Positions 8,396-17,791 of a DNA stretch of 64,000 nt are shown in pieces. The position numbers and the translations under genes were made by a program. The stretch spans positions 1 through 64,000 of the forward strand of contig NZ_JAHVXI010000005.1 of NCBI RefSeq assembly GCF_021032705.1, written 5' to 3'. The stretch's first letter is position 1; each line of letters opens with the position of its first letter. The notes beneath the pieces were generated by a model. It was not told where the DNA came from, did not search any database, and saw only the letters and a list, made by a program, of their open reading frames with translations. This DNA comes from Psychroserpens luteolus. Lineage in GTDB: Bacteria > Bacteroidota > Bacteroidia > Flavobacteriales > Flavobacteriaceae.

Positions 8396-10828
8396 ATGAA
8401 AAAATTCTGGTTCGTCTTTTTATGTTGCACTTTAATAGTTAGTTGCAAAAATTCTAAGTCAAAGTCATCAAGCCATATATCACTTATTCCAGAAAACACG
8501 CAACTCATAATTAAGATAAATTCTACAGAGGGTCTAGAAAATGGCTTAAAAAATAATGCACTTATTCAAGCTATAAAAAACTATACTAGAATTGAAGAAT
8601 TCAGTTCGTTACTTATACCATTAAATACGACTCAAAATAATAACAACCTCATAGCAGTATCTAAAAACAAAAATGACAGCTTAGATATAAGTTTTCTTAT
8701 TCCCATTTCCAAAAATGGGATTTCGACAGATTCAATCACCGAACTCAAAATAGACTCATCATTTGTTTCAAATCAAAACATAAAGAAGTTTCATTTTAAT
8801 AACAATAGTTTTTACAGTACCATTATAGATAGCACTCTATTTATTTCAAATAAATTAGAACTCACCAAAAATGCTTCAAATAAAAAAAAGACAGATCAAG
8901 AATTAGAAACCTTATTAAATACATCTGACACCAAAAAAATGGTGTCTATCTGTTACAATCACAAAAACGGCAACATCAAACCTATTATATTTAATGATTC
9001 AACATTAAATAATAAACAGTTTTCAAATTATACGATGATTGACAGCGACATATCGCAAAACTCAATTCTCATTAATGGCATTACTAAAGCTTCAGATTCT
9101 ACAAAAAGCTTAATCAATATATTTAAGCATACTATACCTCAAGAAAATCAAATTCCCGCAATTACACCTGCCACCATAGATTACTTCAAAAGTGTAACAT
9201 TTGATGATTATGGCACCTTTTATCAAAATTTAATTAAACATCAATTTCAAGATTCAACGACAACATATGAAGCTCTGCAGAATATTGTAGAGATTGGGCA
9301 AATAAAAAAGAAAGGACAAGAAGCTATTATATTGAGATCTATAGATCCGTCCCACACATTAGAAAATCTAAACACTTCTTATACAGGTAACAATTTTAGA
9401 TCTGTCCTTATATATGAACTAGAAAACTCAAATTCTATTTTAAATAGTTTCAATCCAGTTCTAAAATCTAAATCATTAAATGAAAACGTTATAACCATAG
9501 GTGATTTCATTATTTTCTCAGATGATATCTCATTTTTGAAATCAATAATATCAAACTATCAAAATAACACAACATTATCTGAAGATGTTTCTTACAAGAA
9601 CCTAAAACAAGATTTAAGTGATGAAGCTTCTCTGTTAATTTTTGGCAATTCTGCCGAGTTAAATGCAATTTTAAATACAAATTTTACTGACGATAAAAAA
9701 TTAAAGTTATCTCAATTTAAAACATCAGCGATACAATATGTTTATGACACAAACTTTGCACATGTAAATGCCGTTTTTAAAACTCACAAAAATAAAACAC
9801 GCAGCAATTCTGTTAATGAAGAACTCAATATTTCAATTGACGCTGACCTACTATCTAACCCTCAGCTAATAAAAAACCATACTAACAATCAAATGGATAT
9901 TGTTGTTCAAGATGTAAACAACAGTCTATATTTAATTTCCAATACCGGAAAAGTGTTTTGGAAAAAACAATTGAATGATAAAATTATTGGAGGTGTTAAA
10001 CAAATTGACATTTATAAAAATGGTCGCTTACAACTTGTTTTTAACACTTCAAAGCGTCTTTATGTTTTAGACAGAAATGGCAAAGAAGTCAAGCCTTTTC
10101 CTTTGAATTTTAACACCCCTATCACCCAACCTGTATCAGTGTTTGACTATGATAAAAAGAAAAATTACCGATTAATGATTACACAAGGCAAATCTGTGTC
10201 GATGTATGACAAAAACGGTAAAATTGTAACAGGCTTCACTTATAAGTCTGCTCAAAATACAATTTCTTCTCAGCCAAAACACTTTAGAATTGGACGTAAA
10301 GACTATATTGTTTTTGCTCACGGAAACAAGATTGAAATCTTAGATCGAGTTGGCAGAAGAAGAGTGACTGCTAAGGAGAATATTAGTTTTTCCGAAAACG
10401 AAATCTACCTCTACAATAATCGATTTACTACGTCTAATACAAACGGTGAACTTCTAGAAATAAATCAATCTGGCCATGTGAACCACAAAAACCTAAATGC
10501 TAATAGCGAGCATAAAATTGCAACAACAAGTAAAACATTAGTTGTCCTGAATGACAATAAACTGACGATAAAATCTAAAACCATAGAATTAGATTTTGGA
10601 GATTATACTGCTCCAAAAATTTTCTATATCAATGATAAATTATATATAACAGTAACCGATTTACAGTCCAAAAGAGGTTATCTTTTTGATAGCCAAGCTA
10701 AACCCATCGCTAACTTTCCAGTGTATGCAAACTCACAATTAGAGCTGAACAATATAGATCGAGATAATGCTTTAGAAGTCATTACTAAAGGAGATGATAA
10801 TGCAATCATTGTTTATGAGATTAGATAA
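8396..10828 (+). CDS. Large lipoprotein, DUF3352-like N-terminus and PQQ/beta-propeller-like C-terminus
   Basis: 810 residues with a lipobox ending at Cys17 (CTLIVSC) followed by KNSKSKSSS. Residues about 28-470 begin with LIPENTQLIIKINS and contain repeated paired domains that resemble DUF3352-type proteins; this is a weak family match by eye. Residues about 490-810 hold repeated blades of the type LYLISNTGKVFWKKQL, LYVLDRNGKEVKPFP and VSMYDKNGKIVTGF, which look like a PQQ/WD-like propeller. The same lipoprotein commonly follows rnhB in flavobacteria. I infer a periplasm-facing scaffold or envelope function; no enzyme active site is visible. Highly Asn/Lys-rich, as expected at this GC content. 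Confidence 0.65.
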   Translation: MKKFWFVFLCCTLIVSCKNSKSKSSSHISLIPENTQLIIKINSTEGLENGLKNNALIQAIKNYTRIEEFSSLLIPLNTTQNNNNLIAVSKNKNDSLDISFLIPISKNGISTDSITELKIDSSFVSNQNIKKFHFNNNSFYSTIIDSTLFISNKLELTKNASNKKKTDQELETLLNTSDTKKMVSICYNHKNGNIKPIIFNDSTLNNKQFSNYTMIDSDISQNSILINGITKASDSTKSLINIFKHTIPQENQIPAITPATIDYFKSVTFDDYGTFYQNLIKHQFQDSTTTYEALQNIVEIGQIKKKGQEAIILRSIDPSHTLENLNTSYTGNNFRSVLIYELENSNSILNSFNPVLKSKSLNENVITIGDFIIFSDDISFLKSIISNYQNNTTLSEDVSYKNLKQDLSDEASLLIFGNSAELNAILNTNFTDDKKLKLSQFKTSAIQYVYDTNFAHVNAVFKTHKNKTRSNSVNEELNISIDADLLSNPQLIKNHTNNQMDIVVQDVNNSLYLISNTGKVFWKKQLNDKIIGGVKQIDIYKNGRLQLVFNTSKRLYVLDRNGKEVKPFPLNFNTPITQPVSVFDYDKKKNYRLMITQGKSVSMYDKNGKIVTGFTYKSAQNTISSQPKHFRIGRKDYIVFAHGNKIEILDRVGRRRVTAKENISFSENEIYLYNNRFTTSNTNGELLEINQSGHVNHKNLNANSEHKIATTSKTLVVLNDNKLTIKSKTIELDFGDYTAPKIFYINDKLYITVTDLQSKRGYLFDSQAKPIANFPVYANSQLELNNIDRDNALEVITKGDDNAIIVYEIR

Positions 10829-10950
10829 AAGTCAGCAATCTTATTTTAACCAACTATACAAAAAAGACAACTATTTACACATCATTCTTTGCCGTTTGAC
10901 TTTGATTAATTACCTTTAAACACGCTATTAATCAATTTGTTATAATCCTC

Positions 10951-12507
10951 ATGCTATATAAATTCACATGCTCAAAACTTGTTCTAATATGTTTTGCATT
11001 TCTATTTATAGCTCCTTTATCGCACTCGCAAACAAAAAAAATTAAAAGACCAAAAAGTAGAGTTGGTATCTCCAGTGTCGACAATTTTGTACGTGAATCT
11101 TTCGATCTTTATGATAAAGTTTACATGTATGATGGTTATGCGGCAGCTGGAACACCATTAGATGATGACGACATTGATGTTTTAGAGGAAGCCCTAGAAG
11201 ACCTTGCTGTTTTAAGTGAGAGTGCTCCAGATATTCTATCAGATGTAAAAGGACAAAGTGTACTGAAACAAGGAAAGGCAACACTACAAATTAATAGAGC
11301 TAAAAAAGCATTGAAGTACAGCATAAAAACTGCTAAAGAGCTTCTTTTAGGTGAACGCAAACGCAAGGAGGAAGAAGAAAAAGATGATACAGATAACTCT
11401 ACCAAAGACTCGGATAATAATTCTGATTCCAGTGAGAATTCGAGTAGTGATACAGATGACTCCGAAGTAGAAGACAATAAAAATATATCTGATGACCTTG
11501 AAATATTGAGTAAATATGATTTTGTTCCAGGAGACAAACTGTTATTTTTTGATGACTTCTCTAAAGACTTTGTTGGTGATTTCCCTTCAAAGTGGAACAC
11601 CAATGGATCTGGTGAAATAGTAAACATTAAAGGTGAAAATTGGTTTGAACTAAAATCTGGCTATGGTCTTTTTTTCGTTCCTGATATTGAAAATCTTCCA
11701 GAAGATTTTACAATCGAGTTTGACTTACTTACTAGTGGATTGGACAATAAAACATCGTCTACAGCAAGATTTCATGTGTACCTAAGCGACAATCTTAAAT
11801 TTAACACTGGCTTAGAACATTATACTGATGTTTCATTACCTTTTGGACAATTTGGAGCGTTTAATATAAGAGTTGCCAACTACTTTAATAGAGGTGGCGG
11901 TGATATAAAAGCTGCATTAAAGTCTGATATTCGAAACGACATTTTGAACCAGCCTCATATTTCAATATCTGTTACTAAAAAACGTTATAGACTATGGGTC
12001 AATCAAACAAAATATGTTGATATTCCTAGATTTATTGAAGTCCCAAACGTACTCAATCATATCAAATTCCATATCAATAATTTTAAAGATGGTGAAGAGC
12101 GCGTATTTATTAAAAACTTAAAAGTTGCCGAAGGAGGCGTTGATCTTAGACGTAAGTTACTCGCTGAAGGCAAAATCTCTACCAATGGTATCCTTTTTGA
12201 TTCGGGCTCATCTAATATCCAAGTGCAATCTTATGGTATCATTCGTCAAATATCGCAGGTATTACAGCAAGATACGACTATACAATTGAAGATTATAGGT
12301 CACACAGATGCTGATGGTACAGATGAAAACAACATAAAACTTTCGAAATCTAGAGCCGAAGCTGTTAAACAAGCACTAATCAAAGTCTATAACATTGATT
12401 CAAGCAGGCTCATTTCAGATGGAAAAGGAGAAAGCGAGCCAGTAGGAGACAATTCGACTCCAGAAGGTAAAGCACAAAACCGTCGTGTAGAATTCATAGC
12501 ACAATAA
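10951..12507 (+). CDS. OmpA family outer membrane protein
   Basis: 518 residues. A signal peptide (cleavage after LSHSQ) precedes a helical region. Residues about 130-175 form a strongly acidic, Ser/Asp-rich linker (KRKEEEEKDDTD, then SDNNSDSSENSSSDTDDS). The middle part, residues about 190-395, is a concanavalin/LamG-like beta-sandwich (LLFFDDFSKDF start, KYVDIPRF). The C-terminal 110 residues are a canonical OmpA/MotB peptidoglycan-binding domain: ILFDSGSSNIQ, IIGHTDADGTDENN, LSKSRAEAV and the terminal QNRRVEFIAQ. It probably links outer membrane and peptidoglycan. It ends before a strong terminator. Confidence 0.88.
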   Translation: MLYKFTCSKLVLICFAFLFIAPLSHSQTKKIKRPKSRVGISSVDNFVRESFDLYDKVYMYDGYAAAGTPLDDDDIDVLEEALEDLAVLSESAPDILSDVKGQSVLKQGKATLQINRAKKALKYSIKTAKELLLGERKRKEEEEKDDTDNSTKDSDNNSDSSENSSSDTDDSEVEDNKNISDDLEILSKYDFVPGDKLLFFDDFSKDFVGDFPSKWNTNGSGEIVNIKGENWFELKSGYGLFFVPDIENLPEDFTIEFDLLTSGLDNKTSSTARFHVYLSDNLKFNTGLEHYTDVSLPFGQFGAFNIRVANYFNRGGGDIKAALKSDIRNDILNQPHISISVTKKRYRLWVNQTKYVDIPRFIEVPNVLNHIKFHINNFKDGEERVFIKNLKVAEGGVDLRRKLLAEGKISTNGILFDSGSSNIQVQSYGIIRQISQVLQQDTTIQLKIIGHTDADGTDENNIKLSKSRAEAVKQALIKVYNIDSSRLISDGKGESEPVGDNSTPEGKAQNRRVEFIAQ

Positions 12508-12550
12508 CGTATTTAAGGCAACCAAATCGATGCCTCAGTCTTTATGAAGG

Positions 12551-12580
12551 CGCCAAAGAGTATTTCTTTGGCGTTTTCTT
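12551..12580 (+). terminator. Intrinsic terminator after the OmpA-family gene
   Basis: CGCCAAAGA-GTATT-TCTTTGGCG is a perfect 9-bp stem with a 5-nt loop (12551-12573), followed by TTTTCTT. It ends the plus-strand transcript of the OmpA-domain gene. Confidence 0.9.
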
Positions 12581-12627
12581 ATTTATTAATAACAAAATTA
12601 GTAGTATTGTGCCTCTAAATTTTTGTC

Positions 12628-13677
12628 ATGATCAAACGTAATAAAGCATCAATTTCTAAGTGTATTCTTCATAAGGTTGGTAACAAATTTAATAGTACTA
12701 AAAATGCTTTTTCAGAACAACCTATTGACTTTGAAGAGGTAAGTTACGACTTGATGCTTCCGTATTTATTACGACCGTTTACTAGTTTAGCCGAATCGTA
12801 CAGGTTCAATCACCATTCTAATGTTGAGCTTAATGAAATACATAGTTATGCTTCACAATTATTACAAGATGACACAGACTTTGTAGACATTTCCAAACAT
12901 ATTGTAATGCATTTGTTTGAACAATCAAATTCTGCACAAATAAAGACTGGAGATGTCATCATATGCCTATTTCATGACATCCAATATGAAGATTATCAAA
13001 CCGATGCTATCGGTATTTTTAAAATTGAAAACAAATCGCATTTCTTTCAAACGTATTTAGAAAATGGAAGTTATGATATTATCACTCAAAAAGGAATCGC
13101 AACAAAAAAAGTAGATAAAGGTGTTTTAATTTTAAACGCTGCAGATACTGAGGGTAAAATAGTATTGAGTGTAGATAACAACAATTATGACGCACAGTAT
13201 TGGATTAAGAGTTTTTTGAATATCAAATATCCAGACGATTCTAATCAACACACTAAACATTACATTGAGATGTGTCGAGAGTTTTCAAAAGACATCATGC
13301 AACCACAATTTGGCGGACAAGAACAAAGTAATTTTTTAGCCAAAACAGTCGACTTTTTTAAAGAACATGACATTGTAAATATAGAATCATTTAAGGAAGA
13401 AGTCTTTGAAAAGGAAGATACCATTCAGTTATTTGAAGATTACAAAAAAACATATGAAAGCGATCATAACGTTCTCATAAGAAATCAGTTTGATGTTTCT
13501 GAAAAAGTACTAAAAAAGCAAAAGCAGAAAATTAAAACAGAAATCAAATTAGATACCAATATTCAAATCAAATTGGATGTCGATGCTCCAGATGCGTCTG
13601 CAGAATATTTAGAACGCGGCTATGATGAAGAGAAAAAAATGCACTATTACAAAGTGTTTTTTAATGAAGAAGGGTAA
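12628..13677 (+). CDS. Nucleoid-associated protein, NdpA/YejK-like
   Basis: 349 residues, cytoplasmic, no signal or membrane segment. The overall length, the central LFHDIQYEDYQTDAIGIFKI region and the pattern of mixed charged helices match the PF04245 37-kDa nucleoid-associated family, whose E. coli member YejK associates with the nucleoid. The C-terminus carries IQIKLDVDAPDASAEYLERG followed by a short strand, which is conserved in the Bacteroidetes subgroup. It is monocistronic after a terminator and converges with the next minus-strand gene, 8 bp apart. A role in chromosome organisation is inferred from family only. Confidence 0.82.
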   Translation: MIKRNKASISKCILHKVGNKFNSTKNAFSEQPIDFEEVSYDLMLPYLLRPFTSLAESYRFNHHSNVELNEIHSYASQLLQDDTDFVDISKHIVMHLFEQSNSAQIKTGDVIICLFHDIQYEDYQTDAIGIFKIENKSHFFQTYLENGSYDIITQKGIATKKVDKGVLILNAADTEGKIVLSVDNNNYDAQYWIKSFLNIKYPDDSNQHTKHYIEMCREFSKDIMQPQFGGQEQSNFLAKTVDFFKEHDIVNIESFKEEVFEKEDTIQLFEDYKKTYESDHNVLIRNQFDVSEKVLKKQKQKIKTEIKLDTNIQIKLDVDAPDASAEYLERGYDEEKKMHYYKVFFNEEG

Positions 13678-13685
13678 ACGAGTTA

Positions 13686-14993
13686 TCAATCGATTACAAA
13701 TCTAATAGATTCGTATCCATGGTACGTATAAAGCACCATAAAGTATAAGCCTTTTGCAATTGAATTTACCTCAAAAGGAATCTCATAAATTCCAGCATTT
13801 CTCATTCCTTGAATTATTGTTTTAAGTCGCTGTCCAACATCATTATAAATACTTAACTCGCAATAGGTGTTATTTATTAAATCTAGCTCCAACACTGCTC
13901 TATTTTTAACAATATTAGATTTTAAAATACGCATGTTATGACCTTTGGGTTTAACAACTTCAAAATCATCGACGCTTAATTGATTAGCATCAACGTATTT
14001 GTATACATTTACTCCAGATGTATACATAAGAGTATCATTAACACGCTGAAATCTATTAAAACTCGTGCCAATTGTAGGTTTATATTCCCAACTCTGACCT
14101 TGGTCTGTTGTTTCATATAAAAACGTATCAAAACCTCCTACCCAACCAATAGATTCATTTAAGAAACCTATCCCTTGTATTGTTCCAGAAACACCTGCAG
14201 ATGTTACTGAATTTAATTCCCAAGTTGAGCCGCCATCTACAGATTTATAATATTCGGGTGTAGATGTAAACGCTTCAACCGAAGCATACATAACATCATC
14301 GTTTAATTGTTGAATTTTCCATATACGCTGATTAGAATTATTCCCTAACACAACTGGGTTCCAGGTTTCTCCTCCATCTTCAGTTCTAACAATAGTCCCC
14401 GTTAAACCTGTACCTTGAGCACTTTGCCCAGCTGCAAAACCGATATTTTCGTCCTTAAAGTAGATATCAACTAATCCATTACATAAATTCCCCATATCTA
14501 TGTATATCCACGAATCGCCTTGATTTATAGACTTCATGATATACGCAGAACCATAAAAAACACCTGTTATAAAAATAGTATTTTCATTTACCGCATGCAT
14601 GCCACAAATTCCAGGGACATTAGCAGGTAAATTTGAAGATATATCTTGCCAAGTTTCTCCTCCATCCACAGTTTTTAATAGTGTCACATTAGGGTTACCA
14701 TTTGCGAGCGTTCCAGCAAAGCCTATATCTTCATTAAAAAACTCAATACTTCTGAAATACTGATTGCTATCATAATACTGTTGGCTCCAGGTTAAGCCAC
14801 CATCTATTGTTTTTAATATTTGTCCGCCACCATCAACAACCCAGCCTATTTCCGTATTAACAAACTGCAAGTCTTCAAAACGCCAACTTAATGTATTAGC
14901 ATTTAGCGTTTGCCAATTCTGTGAAAAAGATGTATTTGAAAATAGAAATAACAGACAAAAACTAAGGCTTCTAATTAGATATTTTACTTTCAT
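13686..14993 (-). CDS. Secreted YCF48/BNR-repeat protein with T9SS sorting domain
   Basis: 435 residues. A signal peptide (cleavage after TSFSQ) is followed by at least six propeller-like repeats of the type LKTIDGGLTWSQQ, LKTVDGGETWQDI, VRTEDGGETWNPV and YKSVDGGSTWELN, each with the Asp-Gly-Gly-x-Thr-Trp turn of YCF48/BNR proteins. The last roughly 75 residues form a type A T9SS C-terminal domain (LSIYNDVGQRLKT, AKGLYFMVLY, terminal SIRFVID). Proteins with this tail are exported through the outer membrane by the type IX system and attached or released at the cell surface. The job of the propeller is unknown. Confidence 0.88.
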   Translation of the reverse strand: MKVKYLIRSLSFCLLFLFSNTSFSQNWQTLNANTLSWRFEDLQFVNTEIGWVVDGGGQILKTIDGGLTWSQQYYDSNQYFRSIEFFNEDIGFAGTLANGNPNVTLLKTVDGGETWQDISSNLPANVPGICGMHAVNENTIFITGVFYGSAYIMKSINQGDSWIYIDMGNLCNGLVDIYFKDENIGFAAGQSAQGTGLTGTIVRTEDGGETWNPVVLGNNSNQRIWKIQQLNDDVMYASVEAFTSTPEYYKSVDGGSTWELNSVTSAGVSGTIQGIGFLNESIGWVGGFDTFLYETTDQGQSWEYKPTIGTSFNRFQRVNDTLMYTSGVNVYKYVDANQLSVDDFEVVKPKGHNMRILKSNIVKNRAVLELDLINNTYCELSIYNDVGQRLKTIIQGMRNAGIYEIPFEVNSIAKGLYFMVLYTYHGYESIRFVID

Positions 14994-15059
14994 TTGTAGC
15001 TTTCTTTAATGCCTACAAAGTACAATCTGAGTTTATTGAGAAATAGTAAAAAAGCGAAA

Positions 15060-15872
15060 CTAACCAGAAGCACGGAGATTTAGAATATCTCCGTCAGGTT
15101 TAATAGATTTCAGGAAAGCTGTGGGATTATATCCCGTAAAAAGCCTGAAATCTTTAATGAAATGGTTTTGATCAAAATAATTGTATTCATATGTCAATTG
15201 CGTTAATGATAGTTTGGGATTTACTTTCATTTGTTCAATAACGTTGTTTATGCGCATTGTTCTCATAAAAAGTTTAGGAGAAATACCCATTTCATTTTTA
15301 AAACGTTGCTGAAGTCGTCTTTGTCCAAAATATTGTATTGAACTCTCTAATGATTGTGTATGAATATCTATTGTTCTAACAACTGTTTTCAAACTCTGTT
15401 TATCATTATAACTTATATATGGCTCGAGGTAATTCTCAACAATACGTATTCTATCTTTTACATTTTGAGCCAAAAAAACACGCTCTTGCAATTCTTCAAT
15501 CTTTGGAAGATCCAGGTCATTTAAGTTTAAACAACTATTAGTGAGATAATGCATATCAATCTTCCATATCTTATTGGCTACCCATGGATGAAACTTTACG
15601 CCAAAAACATCCAATTCTCCATTTGGAAGCAGCAAATCAACGTATTTTTTTATTTGACCAAAAACGTGAAATTGCCCTGTTTGCGATTGAGAACTTATAT
15701 CTGGAAAATGACATTGCCAAGGCACACCTAAATGAAATACCCAATCTACATAAGCATCTGGCACAAACCTGTAAGACACATTAAAAGCATCCTTGTGTGA
15801 TGATTTGAGCGTCCAGAAATAAGCAATGAGATGCTCAAGTGATTTTGATGCTTTATACTTATAGAATTTCAT
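15060..15872 (-). CDS. AraC family transcriptional regulator
   Basis: 270 residues. The N-terminal half resembles the DUF6597-type sensor found in AraC regulators (YRFVPDAYVDWVFHLG, then FHVFGQIKKYV). The C-terminal roughly 110 residues carry two helix-turn-helix motifs, with RRLQQRFKNEMGISPKLFMR in the first and YFDQNHFIKDFRLFTGYNP in the second, the standard AraC signature. It is monocistronic, between a T9SS cargo gene and a divergent coiled-coil gene whose start lies 257 bp away. No target can be read from the sequence, although the divergent neighbour is an obvious candidate. Confidence 0.92.
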   Translation of the reverse strand: MKFYKYKASKSLEHLIAYFWTLKSSHKDAFNVSYRFVPDAYVDWVFHLGVPWQCHFPDISSQSQTGQFHVFGQIKKYVDLLLPNGELDVFGVKFHPWVANKIWKIDMHYLTNSCLNLNDLDLPKIEELQERVFLAQNVKDRIRIVENYLEPYISYNDKQSLKTVVRTIDIHTQSLESSIQYFGQRRLQQRFKNEMGISPKLFMRTMRINNVIEQMKVNPKLSLTQLTYEYNYFDQNHFIKDFRLFTGYNPTAFLKSIKPDGDILNLRASG

Positions 15873-16129
15873 TAGTTAAACGACTTAGTACTAAATATAA
15901 GAAATTCTAAATTTTCTCTTTAATAAAGTTAATTCACTAGTATAAATAGAATCCAATATATGGTAGGCTTTAAAATTGTTATCTCATGTTGACGTAGTTA
16001 ATCTATATAGCCAAGAGAGCTTCTTCATAATAGCTTCTTATCAAGTTAAACTTATATATACCCAGTAATAGGTATTGTATGCCACTTGAATTTCAAATTA
16101 ATTTGGCTAACTAAAAACGGTAACTTACT

Positions 16130-17785
16130 ATGAAAACTTTTCTTCTCCTGTTTTACTTTACATTAGTCATTTTGTCATGTCCAAATACACATGCTCAAAC
16201 AGCTGGATCAGGAACACTCGCTACCATAGAATCACTAGCAAAGCAAGAAAACGCTAATAGTGAAAGAATGGCTAAACTGAATAGAAAACATATGGACACT
16301 TATGTTTCAGAAGACTTAAAATTGAAACGACTCACTCAAGAGCAAATGAACTTACAACAACAAACCATAGTAAATCAAATTCAAGTTGCTCAAAGAATAG
16401 AAAATAAAAAACATGAAATCACAACAAGCTCTTCATGGCAAAATAGGTTAAAATCAGCGCAAAGCGGTTACAAAGAATACAATCCTGGTAGATGCAGTGC
16501 AGGTGGACCTCCTCCAATTTGTGTTGCAAATCACTGGTATCTTGTATCGGTACAAGAAGCAATGGCAGAATACAATGCTTTAGTACAAAAAGAATTTGAT
16601 AAAATCACAAAAGACTTGAATAAGTATCAAAATGCCTTACTTGCCAAAAACGAAGAGTTAAGAAAATTTCAATTTGAAGATAATGAATTTGCGCAAAAAA
16701 GAGATAATCTCAATACCCAGATGAATGAAATTCAAGCCGAAAATCAAGCTCTAAGAAAACGTATTGCTCAGCTTAGTAAAAAATATGTCGCTCTAGTTGA
16801 AGAACAAGCCAAGAAATCGCAACAATCATTGATTAAAGATATTATGTACATGGTTGCTGAAAAGAATTTCTCAGAGTTAAAAACAGTACTAATAGATGCA
16901 AAATTCCAGAAGCTTGATGAAGAAGAAAAGTTAGCAAGAGATAATGCTCGTGAACGCTTAAGGTTGCAAAATGAAAAAGACATTAAAACCACAAAAGATC
17001 AAATTAATAACAAGAAAAGAGAGCTCATTAATCTCGAAACTGCTTTAATCTCAAACAATAAACCAATTAAAAAAGAATTGAGAGACTTGCAAAATGAGCG
17101 CTCTAAAATTAAAGGCGAACTCAAAAAAACTTCCAAATACAATCAACAAGAATTAGATAGTTTGCTCGTCATCCATAAAGACTTGGATAGGCAAATAAAT
17201 TCTATAAAAGAAGATTTAAAACAAAGAACAGAAACTTTCAGAAGACAAAAAACGCTTATTGAAAATGAAATTAAAATCTTAGATGACGAAGCTTGGCAAC
17301 TTCAAATAAACTTACCTCAACTGCAAAACAAATATGTTCTGGAAATAGAAAAAGCTTTTGAAGCAAAACGACAAATTATTAGAGATGCATTAGAAGGAAG
17401 AAAACATAGAACTCAAGAATTTATAAGACTTATAGAAACAAAAAAAGCAAGTTTTAGACAAAAAATAAAATCCTACTCTAACACTCTTGAAGATGAACGA
17501 TTACGCTTAATGAGTGCCTGCAAACAAAGTGGTGCTTCATGCTGGGGAAGTGATATTGTGTCTAAAATATGGTCAAATGCCAATGGACTTATTAGTTGTA
17601 CATCTATTAATAAATATAATAGCGTCACATATCAAACAGGCGAATGCGTAAAAGCATATGATTATTATAAAACTGTTTATAATCGCTTTGTAGGTGGTAT
17701 CTCAGATCAAGACCTTTCTACATTCAAAAAAAGCAGATACTCTTACAAATACAGTGACATTCTTGGAAATTTTAACGCTAACTAA
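16130..17785 (+). CDS. Exported long coiled-coil protein of unknown function
   Basis: 551 residues; I do not recognise a family. The N-terminus is an export signal; cleavage after THAQ is likely, though Cys17 (VILSC) could be an imperfect lipobox. From about residue 30 to 455 it is almost wholly charged heptad-like helix (for example KKRELINLETALISN and KELRDLQNERSKIKGEL), interrupted at about 116-136 by a Pro/Gly-rich loop with Cys122 and Cys131. The C-terminal 90 residues are globular with four cysteines (464, 471, 490, 506), consistent with disulfides in an exported protein. It is followed after 6 bp by a TPR/barrel gene and is probably co-transcribed with it. Confidence 0.7.
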   Translation: MKTFLLLFYFTLVILSCPNTHAQTAGSGTLATIESLAKQENANSERMAKLNRKHMDTYVSEDLKLKRLTQEQMNLQQQTIVNQIQVAQRIENKKHEITTSSSWQNRLKSAQSGYKEYNPGRCSAGGPPPICVANHWYLVSVQEAMAEYNALVQKEFDKITKDLNKYQNALLAKNEELRKFQFEDNEFAQKRDNLNTQMNEIQAENQALRKRIAQLSKKYVALVEEQAKKSQQSLIKDIMYMVAEKNFSELKTVLIDAKFQKLDEEEKLARDNARERLRLQNEKDIKTTKDQINNKKRELINLETALISNNKPIKKELRDLQNERSKIKGELKKTSKYNQQELDSLLVIHKDLDRQINSIKEDLKQRTETFRRQKTLIENEIKILDDEAWQLQINLPQLQNKYVLEIEKAFEAKRQIIRDALEGRKHRTQEFIRLIETKKASFRQKIKSYSNTLEDERLRLMSACKQSGASCWGSDIVSKIWSNANGLISCTSINKYNSVTYQTGECVKAYDYYKTVYNRFVGGISDQDLSTFKKSRYSYKYSDILGNFNAN

Positions 17786-17791
17786 ACTATA

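Noticed and set aside
11136-11627. A 163-codon open frame antisense to the OmpA-family gene
   Set aside because: It is Ser/Leu-rich because it mirrors the acidic Ser/Asp linker of the real gene. It has no start signal and no family features.
16081-16100. CACTTGAATTTCAAATTA upstream of the coiled-coil gene, similar to the 56-58 kb operator
   Set aside because: Only the inner TTGAATTTCAA core matches. The outer ACTTT/AAAGT arms are incomplete and the gene is far away, so I treat it as chance in AT-rich DNA.
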